A DNA stretch of 64,000 nt from positions 50,765,404-50,829,403 of the forward strand of contig CM019236.1 of assembly GCA_009741485.1 (NCBI GenBank), read 5' to 3'. Position numbers and translations under genes: made by a program. This DNA is from Malurus cyaneus samueli (lineage: Eukaryota; Chordata; Aves; Passeriformes; Maluridae). The first letter of the stretch is position 1. The number at the start of each line of letters is the position of its first letter. The notes beneath the pieces are model-generated. The model searched no databases. It had not been told where the DNA came from and saw nothing but the letters and a program-made list of their open reading frames with translations. Shown here one piece after another: positions 39,417 to 52,562 of the stretch.

Positions 39417-40521
39417 CTGTAACCAAACAATCACAGCAAGAAAATTGAAATGTTACAATACATTACTTGCATTTAGCCATTCTCATGGTGTTTATTAGAA
39501 GAAGCAACACAAGACACCACTGCATACAGTCTGTCAAAATTATGGCACTGATAGTTATTCAAACTCCAATGATAGTTACTCAAAACTTCCAAAATTTGAC
39601 AGGAATTGCAGTCCCTCTTGGTCACATCTGACATTGTCCTGATTCTTCCATATCTCTGCCTAGTCTACCTCTTTTTTATTAGTACTGTAATTTCCCCCAA
39701 TCTCTGTTTCCTGCTAACATAAAGGCTTCCAGCAACAGCTCACTTTCATTTTAGGATACCCTCCTGGTGAGTTGTAAAAGTAAGGTCACATGAACTTCTC
39801 CAGAATCACCCTGAGGACCAAGACAAAATCAAATAATTTTGACCCATGTCAAAATGCCAGCTACAAGATCTGTCTACAGACACCCATGTTTCCAGGCTCA
39901 TGGGGTTTTGTTTCAGTAGGATTTTGTGTTTTATTGTTGATGGCTGAGAAGAAGTTATTAAATTAAGGCTTCTCCTGATCAAATGATTCTTCTGTTAAGG
40001 AAAATTAAAATGCTTACTGTACATTAATAGTGTACTAATGTTGCTTTGTAATAGATGCTATGCCTTCAGATAATCTCTTGGTGCCTTCTAACACAGGGGG
40101 ACTTGAGGACAACAGCAAGAGGTCAAGAGTCCTGGCAGAGATAGGTCATGTAGAAATTCCCTGATGGAATAAGGGAAGACTGAAGGCATACCACAAGGTA
40201 GAGAGAGCTGTCTCAGCAGAACTAGAAACTCTATCAGAAATAGAGTTCTCTGAGGCCTGAACATGGCAAACTTGAAAGTACAGACAAGGAAAGCAAATTA
40301 AGAGTAAAGTATGGGACAAAATAAGCAAGAAGCAGGTGACTACAACAGAGCGTGGTGGTTTCTTTCTCTGGCTGACAGCAAGATTACTCTTTGGGTTTTT
40401 ATGAGACACATTACTATAATGAGGAACACTGCTAGCAGTGAGTGTTTGAAAAATTAAGTTTTTTCACAAAGGTGATTGATAAAAATTGCTTTCTAGTTTC
40501 AAAACATAGATTGTCACTTAC

Positions 40522-40616
40522 TGAGTATGTGTCTTCCACATCAGTTCCCCTGACATTTCTCCTCCATTTCAAGCAGGTATCATTAAAAATTAACACATTA
40601 TTGAAAGCTTCCTTTA
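40522..40616 (-). CDS. SUSD1: SUSD1 repeat pair b, first exon (95 bp)
   Basis: Acceptor tgtctctacag, donor TCA|GTAAGT. First two bases complete Val (G|TA). Encodes KEAFNNVLIFNDTCLKWRRN, then VRGTDVEDTYS. The I-F-N-D-T-C-x-x-W core is shared with the 95-bp exon at 43442-43536, identical in length and phase. NDT is a potential glycosylation site. Confidence 0.95.
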
Positions 40617-41639
40617 CTGTAGAGACAATTAAAAAAGGGATAAACTTATTATAAAAACTCTAAGCTTCAACTTAATTGAATATGAGTAGCTGAGAATAAA
40701 ATTCAAAAAGAAGGTTTTTAATTTCATTGTCTTCTGAGATAGAGGTAGGTTATCATTATTATTTTTTTTTTAATGAATGAAGAAGATAAGTAAAGCATGA
40801 TCATTTTCCAGAGAAAATGGCTCTTGGAAAAACTCAAGCATGCTATTCAGGAAATCCAACACACAATTTACTTGTCCAGGCATACATGATTATAATGATG
40901 GAAAGATCAAGGGTTCAGACCTCCTGATGTAAATAAAACTATCACAGAACAATTTGTCACAGTCGATGCCCCTTAGGAAAATGCATGCAAGAAAAAGCAT
41001 TTTCGTTAATTCCACAAGCAATTATTTCTCAAGGTCTGTCTCACCAGAATTAGTATGTCAGAGGGCAAACTTAAAGTCTCCATGACTGAAATATTACAGA
41101 AATCAACTGTTAATACGTGCCTTTTGTACAATTACTGAAAACAGAAATACTCATAACAGAACTCTGTTAATCACTGGCAAACACAGGAGAATTGTCTATA
41201 ATGCTTATACCATGTAGATCAGTATCATACAGGTAATCAACAGGGAAATCTCCTACAGGCAGAGAATCATATTTGAAAGCCAAAAATGCAAACCAGTAAG
41301 CACTGTACTATGGACTGAAATTCTGGCACATAGCCTGAAACGTCACTGTATCATTCCTGCCTCAGGCAGAAGGCAAATCCTGAAAAAGCAAATTTGCCAA
41401 ATCTTTCTAAGGGCACTGACTGCCACTCCTCTCCTTGCTCAGAGAGTCAATGAGCAAGTGAGCAGAAAGGAAAACATCTTGCAGAAAAAGAGGATGCAGA
41501 CAGTAGCTACATGCACATGGTCAGCATAAAGCATTATGAAGTCTAGGAAACAGCCCATTTTCCTGTTAGACTTAAATCAGTGAACTCTGCAGCACAGTAA
41601 GTTCTTCTATAGCCACACAGAATACAAAACACAACCTAC

Positions 41640-41829
41640 CCTTTGTTTGAATGGCTACTGTAACTGAGACAGTGATGTTGGTAGAAGAAATGGTAGTTAT
41701 ATTCACCACGTAGTTACTTCCAGAGTTCAGATCTAAACACACCTTTGGATTATCTTCATTCGTACTGATGTTAAATGTCACATCTTCTGAGAACGTCTTC
41801 TCATCCAATCTTTGGCCCAGTATATGAAA
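41640..41829 (-). CDS. SUSD1: SUSD1 repeat pair a, second exon (190 bp)
   Basis: Acceptor tgtttcaatag, donor G|GTAGGT. Encodes FHILGQRLDEKTFSEDVTFN, later NPKVCLDLNSGSNYVVNITT and ends AIQTK. GQRL and VCLDL signatures as in mammalian SUSD1. Potential N-glycosylation sites NIS, NIT and a second NIT. The last base joins the next exon to make Val. Confidence 0.95.
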
Positions 41830-42672
41830 CTATTGAAACAAAGACAATCCCGCAATTTGTTGTGGCTCTCCAAAATTCAGAACACTAGTTTATTTAATCC
41901 CACTAGCTCTTAAAGGGAACACAGGATTACATCTGATTGAGAGTATAATTTCAAAGAATAAAAGTAGGCTACAAAATGGCTTAATAAACGGGATCTTTTA
42001 TTTCTTCTGCTGTTACTGCTATTCATATTTTCCATATATTTTTATAAAAAATAGAAGGCATCTATTACGGAATCAAATCCAATCTATTAGCAGCCTAATC
42101 TACTGTGGACCCTAAAAATACCTCCAACTCAAATAGTGAGGTATAAGCAAATGTTGTTTTTTGTTTACAGCACACAAACATAAAATACATCTCCTTGTTA
42201 CTCCCCTTCTCTTTTGCTAGTTTCCCCCCTTGCCCTACAGATGCAGCAGTAAAACTTAATGTCAAACCATAGTAAAAGATAATCTTCCCTACGACTGTCC
42301 CAGTGCAGTGAAAAGGAAATCTGTTGCTTGTATGACATGAAAAGACAGACAAAGCTCACCCTCTCTGGCTATTCTGCGTTATCTTTCAGACAGCTGAATT
42401 CAGAAAACATGTGCACAGAGCACATCATATCAGAGACCAGAATGTGCCAGTTACCACTGGCTACATAAAAACCTGTCAGGGGAACTGGAAAGCTGGTTTT
42501 TTTTTCCATCTGCATGCCATAGAAGCATAAAAACAAAAATACTTTGTTATAACACAGGAGGAAAAGATGGTTTTCCAAAATTATACCAAAACTTGAAATG
42601 TTTCCATATTAATGTTTCTACCCTGGACAACCTAAATAATTTTGCTTATTTTTTTCCCTTACTGTACATACT

Positions 42673-42905
42673 GAAAAAAAAATAAAACCAAAAAAAAAAC
42701 CTAAAACCAAACAACACAAACAAAAATACCCCTTTGTTGCATTATTTGAAAACATGAGATTCTTATCATGTTGTTTTGGCTTCCAGTAACACTGACCAAA
42801 CTATTTGTTTTGTCTCTGAGAATTCATATCTCATTTTTATTCTTATGCTCTTTTAAATTAAAAAAAAAAAAAAACCAACAAAAAAAAAAAAAAAAAACCA
42901 CCAAA
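42673..42905. repeat. A-rich low-complexity region
   Basis: Two A-rich tracts with scattered C (about 42673-42726 and 42859-42905) separated by ordinary sequence, in the intron between the pair a exons (41830-43441). Confidence 0.85.
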
Positions 42906-43441
42906 ACAGTACTATAAAGATTGTTTTCAGTTTCCATGAAAAAAGGTTCTAAAATTTTCACATTTACATTGGTTGGACCTTTTGAGCAAGGCACACCATT
43001 TCAATACCTTGCATTTCTAGAACAACTTACATCCAGTAACTGCAAGCAATACACTGTTGACTTGAAATGCTTGTCACAGACAGCGACGGAGCCCAAGTTT
43101 TACAATGTTTTCCATGGCAATGTGAGTTGAGCTCTTCAACAGAATTTCACTAAAACATAAACTTAAGCTAAATAATTCTTATTGATTCAAGCAGGCCTTT
43201 AGGTGATTCACTGGAGTGAGACCCTGAAGCTTTTGAATTTTTCCCTTACCTTTAGGACAGGAATTTTTTTCATTCCTAACTCAACCAATCACCTCCAGGT
43301 TTCTAAGCATTTCACTGGGAAGATCAAGAAAAACTACCATACAACAAAACCCACAAAACAAACATCCACTGCTGAATCCCCAGATATAATCAGGACAAAG
43401 TTATTCCCAATCTCAAATACTTCCATTATTGCTCTACTTAC

Positions 43442-43536
43442 TGTGTATGTCTCCTGCACTCCCAGTCTTCCGGTTTTCCTTTGCCACCTCACACATGTTT
43501 CATTGAATATGGATAAATTACTGAATAATTCCTCCT
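43442..43536 (-). CDS. SUSD1: SUSD1 repeat pair a, first exon (95 bp)
   Basis: Acceptor ttttgcttacag, donor ACA|GTAAGT. First two bases complete Glu (G|AG) from the third Sushi exon. Encodes EELFSNLSIFNETCVRWQRK, then TGRLGVQETYT. The IFNETCVRW core matches the mammalian repeats. NLS and NET are potential glycosylation sites. A plus-strand open frame of 186 codons overlaps this exon by chance. Confidence 0.95.
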
Positions 43537-45095
43537 CTGTAAGCAAAAACAGGAACACAGAAGAAAAATCATTATTTCTCGTGCAAATCCTGTGTTTGGA
43601 GCAATTGCTTATTTCTTACTTTTTCAGTGGCTTGGTCTTGGTTTGGGGTTATTTTGTTTGCTTTTTTTTGTCCAAACAGGAAAAAATCAAAGAAGGAAAG
43701 CACATGTTAGGTAGAAAGGTTTTGCTTAACTGTGTTTGCTCGAAATTTAAAATAACAGGCTAACTGAAGAAGCATGTTCTGAGCTAAAGACTGCAAAGTT
43801 TTAAACATACAGCCAGCATTACATAAACTGACCCATGAAGCTTTTAAGAATGCTTCTGTGTTAGACTGGACAAAAGTTTATTTGCAGTTGAATTAATGTT
43901 TTGGTTCATTATTTATTTGGGTTCTTTCTAAAAGGTGTTGACATTTTTTCTTGTTTTATAATAAATAAAATCAAACAACACAGGAGAACACTTCTCAAAA
44001 CAAACACCAGATTAAAACAATGGAGCCCACAGAACACAGCATTTAGTAAGTATGGTTGTAGAAACCAGAGATACATCCCTCAACATACCTGTGTTAATTT
44101 ACACATTTGCAACAGTAGGCTTGCACCTCAGAGAAAAAGCACAGCTAGAAAGATCAACTCATCCACTCATTTTTTCAGGAGCAGTTGCTCTCCCATGACA
44201 AGAAAACAAGGCATTCTCACAGTAAGAACAAAAAAGTTCCTTCTGGTCACAAGTCTGTTTGACAGTGAACATACTCCATTCCTTCACCAGCCTTTAAACT
44301 GTCATCCCTTTGTCCTATTACCATATTTTCTTACTGCATTCACTACATGACCAAGGTCATACAAATCCAACCTCATGTGGATTCGAAGCTGAAAACCCTC
44401 ACTAGCTCCTGAAAAATTGAATGATGTTTATAGGAAAGCATTGGTGTCCTTCAGAAATATTCACAAAATAGTCGGTGTTATGTCCTGCTGCAAAAGCAAG
44501 CACATGTTGAGGCACTCTTCCTCTGTACATAAACTTCATCACAGACTCACAGGGGCCTCCTTGTACCATGTGGGCATCAAGCTGTCACTAAAATAAACCA
44601 GAACATTAAGAGCTTCTGGCACTTCTATACATAGGCAGCTATTCTGAACTACAGTGTAACTCTAAATGTATTTTGCAGCACTTTTCCTTTCCTTTTTTTA
44701 TTATTAGAACTTCCATAAAAGTGTTTTTTGACATTGTGTCCCTCTCCACGCATTCAACAAATAGATGCACCACTCACTAGACTGGCTCATCTCCCAGCTG
44801 TCTTTTACTCCTCCATTCCACATTCATTAATTATAGAAATGCTGTTGAAAGCCTCCATGTTTCCAGGACAGAAGAAAGAGATACATCTGCATGGCCTCTG
44901 AAACAAATTTCTTACAAACGGCTGTGTATTTCTTACGAACGGTTGATTAACTGTATTTTGGTGCTGCGTATTGTTGTTGTTATTTGTTTAACAGTTCTGC
45001 CCAAAAACTCTGCTATAAGACTTCTAAGAACTTACAAGAACTGTAAGGTTTCTGTACCAAAACAAAGCAAAATATATATTAATTTTTGTAATTCT

Positions 45096-45123
45096 AAATC
45101 ACACAATCACACACACACACACA
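45096..45123. repeat. (CA)n microsatellite
   Basis: Short CA run with one interruption, in the 5.5-kb intron between Sushi 3 and repeat pair a. Confidence 0.9.
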
Positions 45124-46148
45124 CTCCACTAAACAAGGGGAAATGGTTCATATCCATGAGAGATGAATTTAAATGCATAGCAAGGAGGCGGGGGGCCTGC
45201 AAGACTTCTCAGCAAGAAACTCTGGGACTTGACTCATGAGTTTATAAAATATGCAGTTTAAAAACAAAAGGCAAAATAAAGCAGCAAACAAGAAAAGTGA
45301 TTGTGCTGGAGGAAGAAGACAGAACTAGTAGCATTTTTTTTCCCGTTACTACATCAATTTTTTTGTTATGCTTTCTGAACTTTGAGGACAAGACCACGGG
45401 GCAATGACCATAGAAGAGCTGGCAGACCTTTTCGCAAAAGTTTCCACTTCAAAATGGATGTGAGTGAAAGAGCATGAAAACCTGCACAGAGCAATTACCA
45501 CAACAGTCTTTCTGAGGAGACTGCTTCTTCTCCTTTACTCCTACTGATCACACAATCTTTGTTTGGATAACCAAACATACAGAAAGGGTTTGGTTTAACA
45601 TTAATCCCAGTAGCATAAACATAGTATCCAGTAGCAGCACGAAGGTTTCTCTGAAAAAAAATATGCTGCAACTAGAGGGAGACAGGTTCCTTGAAATGTT
45701 CACTCTGCTGTGAAATCTAACAGTACTAGCAACTTCCAGAGGGGAACCTGCTTTGTGAAAGACACAAAAAGCAGACAGTAGTACCCAGATCTTAAATGTG
45801 TCATTTTGATTAACAGTTCATACTCAAACTCACAAATAGGATGGGAAAAGCAAAGACCCTCCATTTGCCTGTAACTCAGCACTATAAATTTGAACTTGTG
45901 ATTACCAAGTGAAGGAGTGAATCTCAGGCGAGCGACTGACCTTCAGGTTACCTCACAATCTTTTCCCATCCCAAAGAGAATGTCCTAGAACAACAATGTA
46001 ATAAATACCTGGAGACCAGAGGAGAAAGGTGGAAAAAATCCTGGAGAGTCAAATTGAGAGAGGCAGATTTGGGAGAGAATAGAGAGATGCAAATAGCACC
46101 AGCTGGTGGCACCAGGAATAACAGGGCTGGGAAAAACAAATGTAGAGA

Positions 46149-46307
46149 TGCAAAAACAAAACCAAAACAAAAAAAAAAAAAAAAAAAAAACCAAAACCAA
46201 AACAACCCAAAAATGACCCCATAAAACCCCAAAAACAAACAAAAACAAAACCACAAAAAAACAACAACAACAAAAAAAACCACAAAAAAAAACCCCACCA
46301 AAACCAA
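46149..46307. repeat. A/C-rich low-complexity tract ((AAAAC)n-like)
   Basis: About 160 bases of A with regular C insertions, mostly AAAAC-like units. Minus-strand open frames over it (phenylalanine- and valine-rich) are spurious. Confidence 0.9.
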
Positions 46308-46516
46308 AGCGTTTCAACAGCATCAAGAAGAAGCGAGGAAGAGAAATCACGTTAAGAAATTAAAAGATACAATTTGTTTTTACCAGAGAGCAAATAGAAT
46401 CAGCTCCACTCGGACATTTAACTTGAGTGAGCAGCTAAAAGAGAATCCACACATGCAAGTTCATTTACAGAGCTCTTGACACCTATCCCCCCACATACAG
46501 GAAATTTAGTGGAAAG

Positions 46517-46593
46517 ATTTTGGTTTCCCAGAATCTCAGAACAGTCAGTGTTGCAAGGCACCTTTGGATATCATCCATTCCACCTCCCTCCCA
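46517..46593 (-). mobile_element. Inverted copy of a CR1 3' end (left hairpin arm)
   Basis: About 77 bases that are the near-perfect reverse complement of 46941-47017, from ttttggtttcccagaatctc to ttccacctccct, with one to two mismatches. Read on the minus strand it is the terminal CR1 sequence plus a few bases beyond the tail. Confidence 0.85.
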
Positions 46594-46734
46594 GGTATCA
46601 GATTTTTTTGTCTATTTTTGCCTGTTCAATTCTGTTCAAGTGGTGAATGACGCTGCAAATACCATCTGCTACTCTAATACAGACCACATTTTTGTAGTGA
46701 AACAAATGAAAATATCTCAAAGACAGATGTCAAG

Positions 46735-47012
46735 AGAATGGTACCAGACTCTTTGCAATGGTGCCTCGAGACAGGACAAGGAGCAAAGACTAAAAAACGA
46801 GAAGTTCCACCTCAACATGAGACTTCCACCTCTGCATTGAGGGTGGCAGAGCTCTTGAACAGGATGCTCAGGGAAGCATGAAGACATTCCAAACCCACGT
46901 GGATTTGTTCCTGTGTCACCTGTTCCCAGTGACCCTGCCTTGGCAGGGAGGTGGAATGGATGATATCCAAAGGTGCCTTCCAACACTGACTGTTCTGAGA
47001 TTCTGGGAAACC
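46735..47012 (+). mobile_element. CR1 LINE fragment, 3' end (right hairpin arm at 46941-47017)
   Basis: Contains agagaatggtaccagactct, cgagacaggacaaggagcaa, gaagttccacctcaacatga, gggtggcagagctcttgaac, cctgtgtcacctgttcccag, ctgccttggcagggaggtgg and gtgccttccaacactgac, ending gttctgagattctggg. Classic CR1 3' region in plus orientation inside a SUSD1 intron. Confidence 0.9.
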
Positions 47013-48588
47013 AAAAACTTCCAATCCCCAGGAAAAGCAGTTCCGTGAGGACTAGCTCTAGAGGATGTCCAGGCTCACTGAGCACACCGGAGGTATTTTA
47101 ATTGCTGGTCTGTTCTCTGCACTTCAGTCTCCTGGTTTTATATAGGTGAGAGGTTGGTAAAGAAAGACTGTAATCCAGTTGACTATTGCCACACCTTACT
47201 GATGGCTTAACCTCATCAGGATCACAAATAAAATTAATTTTGTGAAGATTTTTAAAATATTTAAACTAGCTACTAATTAATGTACTACTTGTACACACAC
47301 AGAGATACATTTACCATCTATTCCAACATACAATGCACCAAAAAATGCAAATAAAGGGTATTCCACTGCAATTGCTTTCTAAGAAATGAAGAAATTAATT
47401 GTCAAAGACAATTTCCTGAGGATGTTCTCTTAACTTCCTTATTTCTAATGGAATTTTTCAGGCAGGATGAAAAGACAAATGGTTTTCCAATTTCTATAAT
47501 AAATCATTTTGGAATGGTACATAATATTCTTTCCTTTTAATGGGAGTTACTGATCAATTATACACACACCATTTAAGATAATATACATCTCAAAGACATC
47601 ATTGCCAAAACAGAAATTTAATTTAATTTTAAAGCAATTTGTTAGTATTAGTAAATATGAAAAGCATACAAGTCAAGAAGATGCAATGATTAATTTTTTA
47701 AAGGAATCTGGACTAGTTAGGCTATCTTTGTAAGTTTTTCTTTCTGTTTTATATGACCACAACTGACTTTTTTGGTCCTCTAATCCAGCAGCTGAAGCTG
47801 GAATGTGGCAAAGCTCTTGCTGAAATCCATGGTAATCCTATTAGTGCAGTCTGCAGGTTCAGGCCCTTCAAAGCTTCACAGCACGCAAGACAACACTTGG
47901 CACTGCAAAGACTGACAGACTTGATTAACTTATTCACTCCACACAATCTTGGCTTAAAAATCAATTCACAAAATACAGCCATATGAATTTACCAAATGAA
48001 ACATAAATCAGGACTTCTAATGACGGCAATTCTATTTTTACTTGGGCACTGCAAAAGCTGAGATGACTGCTTTTCTGCATACTCATTTTATTTGATGCCA
48101 CATGTTTCATATTCACAGTAAGTGCTCAAGAGAAGTGAGGGAAGAGAGGCATCATACAGTAACTCTGTGTGAAATGAAGTGGCAGCAATCAAGGACACAT
48201 TGCCAGTCCTTTTGAAAATCATGAGGATGTTTCAAAGCTAAATGAACACTATCTTCTGCAAAAGACAGCACTGCTACTTAAGAACTAGAGATGGACAGTG
48301 GTAGACAACGTTTTCTTAGGACACAGAAGAACAATGAAGAGCACAACAGTCTTAGTCCAAAACATCTGCTAGTTTTTGCTATTAAAATGTCAGTACATCC
48401 TGCTTCCAAGCACACGGTATGACACCACCTTTATTACAGATCTCCCTTCTCAGGACTCATTCTTCAATAAAAAAGTAACTCTGCAATGAAATTCAGAAAA
48501 CTAGATCTAGGCTGGAAAGGCAAATATGAATAAATTTTGCTTTGGTCATTATGAAAAAGGAACAAAAACCAAAACAAAGAAACAAAAA

Positions 48589-48614
48589 TGAGAGAGAGTG
48601 AGAGAGAGAAAGGG
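48589..48614. repeat. (GA)n microsatellite
   Basis: Short imperfect GA run. Confidence 0.85.
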
Positions 48615-49015
48615 CTTTGAATTCAATTCTCATTACTTTCACTGCAGTGCACTTACCAGTATTAGATTCACACGAAAATATTGTTAAATGCCTTCTGCCC
48701 CTCTAGTGACACTCCACGGGTTTCTAAAAGTTGAAGGCACTCAATGAAACAATAAAACTTCAGTGCACTACTCTCCTTCTGCTTGAGATAAGAAGCAAGA
48801 CAGCTATAGAAACATCTGTGGCATCCACTACAAGCTGCTGTATGGTTAACATTCTCTTCTGTGACCTTTCCAGCCAAAAGTACCACCACACTACCTACCG
48901 TAAATCAGAAGGGGATTTCTTGCCTTCATTCTTCCTCCTGCTCCTAACTTAAGAACAGGAGTGACAAACTAATTAAATTGCAATTTAAACAGCAACTTCC
49001 CACAGCAATATTTAC

Positions 49016-49195
49016 CTTTGCATATGTAAGTAATATTCTCCCATGCCTGATCTATTGTGCATTCCGAAAAATTCCTGTCTCCATTGAAATAATACCCTTC
49101 TTCACACTGATAATACACTCTGCTCCACAGAGTGGTAGAGTTGTCCCAGGTCATCGTTGTGTGTGGAATGAGAAAAGGTTTGCCACAATCTATTG
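49016..49195 (-). CDS. SUSD1: SUSD1 Sushi/CCP module 3 (180 bp)
   Basis: Acceptor tttttctctgttccag, donor AAAG|GTAAAT. Phase 1-1. The module has the four Sushi cysteines (IDCGKP, YYQCEEGYYF, FSECTID, TYIC) and the Trp before the last Cys (AWENITYIC). Potential N-glycosylation sites NST, NFS, NIT. It directly precedes repeat pair a; the 5.5-kb intron between them held no further module that I could find. Confidence 0.95.
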
Positions 49196-51083
49196 CTGGA
49201 ACAGAGAAAAATAGGAGAACAAAACCATGAAATGAAGACAGGCAAGACAAATCAAAGTGTTTAAGATGGAGGGATGAACCATTCCAGCAAGTTACACTTC
49301 ACTTTTTTGCAGTTTTTAGTCATTTCTAGAAGTCAGGCCTGTTCATCAGAACTCAAGATTGTGTGACTGGAAACCTTCTAGCAAGGGTGGAGCATTTATC
49401 CTACAAGATGCCCCATAAAATAAAATGAAGTGTCCTGATTAGGAATGGAGAGCAACGATCTTTAAGCAAATTTTTATAAATAGATCTATCTTCCCACAAC
49501 TCTCTCTTATCCTCCACATACTATTTATTCCTTTATTTTACTTGCCATTAGTAACAGCAGATATTAAAAAAGACACACATAGTCCAAGGAGTGTCACAAA
49601 AGAACAACATCAAGAAGGTTATGTTCCTTTGTCAGTGGACTGGATTCAAGATTTGAAAAAAGGTGTTATAGACAAGATGAATGAGCATTTCTGAGGAAAA
49701 TTTGATAGATTATTCAAAGCACTTTACAGACAATTAGAAATCCAGGATAATGAACTTAAAATTTAATTAATTTGCTTAGTTTTCAGGGGCTTTATAATAA
49801 AAACAGGAAACAAAAAGAATAAAAAGTGAAAAGCAAACAGATGGAACAGCATTATTTAGGGTAAAATCTGCTTTTAAATCTGCACTGTACACTACACACA
49901 CCCCAATAAAAGATTCTGTCACCAACATCAGAGATATAAAACCTTACCCTATAAACTTATATGCAGAAACATTTGAAAACCATTAATAAATTTGATTCGG
50001 AAATTCATATACCAAAAAAAGGAAAACCAAAAAAATAAAATAGAATCATGATCTGTACAGCCTTTAAAGGAAAAAAAACAATATATTGCTGTGGGCTAAC
50101 GCCACCACATGGCGCCCCTTTTTCATATCCCAATGTGTATGAATGTATCTATCATAAACCATCAGAAAAAGCTTTGGAATAACTCCTGCACATGCAAAGC
50201 ACATGCTTAACTCGTAGAAGGACAGTATGTCCTTCTACCATACAAAACTGCTGTTCCAGCTACCCACCCATGACCATTCTGTAAGCAGACCAAGTTGCAC
50301 AAGCACAGAATAAGAATATTAAAGAATACTCCAAAAGTAGAGTGGTTATAACACACACATTGTGCATTTGAAAAGATTACCCCATGTGATTGCAACAAAC
50401 AGACAGCTCGATCCTGCTGGATCAAACTGAAAAGATATTAATCAACCAGCAAATAGAAAAGCGAAGCTGTGCAAATGTGAAAACTGGCTAAGGAATGTAA
50501 TTATTCTGAGGTATCCTAATTAAGAATATGATCCCAGATTTAAAAAACGAAATAGGTTTTTTTAAAATTTACCTCTGTTTCATCTTATTGATGAGCTCTT
50601 TAAGCTATATTCTTCTAAATCACAGCACTATAAGAGACCTGACTCAACTCATATAACAATAGCACGCTTGAGCACTCATGAGTTGCAACTGGAAACTGTC
50701 CAAATATGGGAATTTTTAAGGGATATTAATGCCTAACAGCAGCGCAGTTTCTGATAGTACCTTCAACCGCTATCACAAAAGTAGAGTAGATATTGAACTA
50801 GAAAAGATGTCTGCAGCTAAGGCTGGATTTTCATCTCATAGTAATATCAATGCCTGACATGCACTGGGATTATGTTCTTGGAATGCTAACAATTTATTCC
50901 AACTTCACTAGCAACAGAGATTTAAAAAAAACCCCTGTTCAAGATATGATTTTTGTTTTGTGACTGAACTTTCTATGCCAGAATACTGTATAAACTGAAT
51001 GCCCAAAGAGGATGACTGATATTTATTACAGTGACTTAAATGCTATCTATGCTAAAAAAAAATTGAAGGCAGATTTTGTTTAC

Positions 51084-51263
51084 CTTTGCATACCACATCA
51101 GGGCCATCCCACTGTCCTCTGGCATTGCAGACTGCAGTGCCACTGCCACTTGCCATCAGGTAACCATGAACACAATCATAAGTAACTTCACTTCTGTATG
51201 TGGTCCCACTTACAGAACGTGGGTGCGCATTCAAAACAGAAGGTGGAACCCCACAATCCACAC
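51084..51263 (-). CDS. SUSD1: SUSD1 Sushi/CCP module 2 (180 bp)
   Basis: Acceptor ttcctccatctcctcag, donor AAAG|GTAAAC. Phase 1-1. Cysteines in VDCGVPP, VTYDCVHGY, GTAVCNARGQW and DVVC, with the conserved Trp-Asp-Gly-Pro. It is the most canonical of the three Sushi modules. It has no obvious one-to-one partner in the mammalian protein as I recall it, and it borders the intron with the 845-base gap. Confidence 0.95.
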
Positions 51264-51583
51264 CTGAGGAGATGGAGGAAGAGGAAGATAGACTTGTTAG
51301 TCAACCAACAGGAGCAATGACAGATGCACTCCCCTAATTCTTTAATCTTTACCAGCTAGCCTGCTTCTCCTGTAGTAATACAATACTTCTTGGGCCCTCT
51401 GCAATATTCACACCATGACACTGCTGTAGCTACTCCAAACATCTGCTTCCAAATAAAAGGCCACCTTTCTGCCTTTCTCTCAGGATGTCCTGCTAAATCT
51501 GTGACTTCTTCCTCGGTCTAGCTGCCAGTATACAGAAAAGGTCATGGTTTTCTTCTGGATTTTTAAAGATTGCCTTGCTTTTA

Positions 51584-52428
51584 NNNNNNNNNNNNNNNNN
51601 NNNNNNNNNNNNNNNNNNNNNNNNNNNNNNNNNNNNNNNNNNNNNNNNNNNNNNNNNNNNNNNNNNNNNNNNNNNNNNNNNNNNNNNNNNNNNNNNNNNN
51701 NNNNNNNNNNNNNNNNNNNNNNNNNNNNNNNNNNNNNNNNNNNNNNNNNNNNNNNNNNNNNNNNNNNNNNNNNNNNNNNNNNNNNNNNNNNNNNNNNNNN
51801 NNNNNNNNNNNNNNNNNNNNNNNNNNNNNNNNNNNNNNNNNNNNNNNNNNNNNNNNNNNNNNNNNNNNNNNNNNNNNNNNNNNNNNNNNNNNNNNNNNNN
51901 NNNNNNNNNNNNNNNNNNNNNNNNNNNNNNNNNNNNNNNNNNNNNNNNNNNNNNNNNNNNNNNNNNNNNNNNNNNNNNNNNNNNNNNNNNNNNNNNNNNN
52001 NNNNNNNNNNNNNNNNNNNNNNNNNNNNNNNNNNNNNNNNNNNNNNNNNNNNNNNNNNNNNNNNNNNNNNNNNNNNNNNNNNNNNNNNNNNNNNNNNNNN
52101 NNNNNNNNNNNNNNNNNNNNNNNNNNNNNNNNNNNNNNNNNNNNNNNNNNNNNNNNNNNNNNNNNNNNNNNNNNNNNNNNNNNNNNNNNNNNNNNNNNNN
52201 NNNNNNNNNNNNNNNNNNNNNNNNNNNNNNNNNNNNNNNNNNNNNNNNNNNNNNNNNNNNNNNNNNNNNNNNNNNNNNNNNNNNNNNNNNNNNNNNNNNN
52301 NNNNNNNNNNNNNNNNNNNNNNNNNNNNNNNNNNNNNNNNNNNNNNNNNNNNNNNNNNNNNNNNNNNNNNNNNNNNNNNNNNNNNNNNNNNNNNNNNNNN
52401 NNNNNNNNNNNNNNNNNNNNNNNNNNNN
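51584..52428. other. Assembly gap (845 N) inside the SUSD1 Sushi region
   Basis: Lies in the 1299-base intron between Sushi 1 and Sushi 2. Because these exons are all phase 1-1 and about 180 bp, one or more further Sushi exons could be hidden here with no visible effect on the frame. Open frames crossing the Ns are meaningless. Confidence 0.99.
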
Positions 52429-52562
52429 ACAATTCTGCCCTCTAGAATCGCTATACACAGCACTTCAGATTGAGGAAACAGTCTACTGTGTTCACAAACC
52501 CACTTCCCACGCATCGAACTCCCTTAATGAAAACAATAAGAAAGATTTAAGACTCTTTTCAC

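Noticed and set aside
43203..43763. 186-codon plus-strand open frame
   Set aside because: Overlaps a well-supported SUSD1 exon on the other strand and shows no protein features.
45948..46350. 119-121 codon minus-strand frames rich in Phe, Val and Trp
   Set aside because: Translation of the A/C-rich low-complexity tract.
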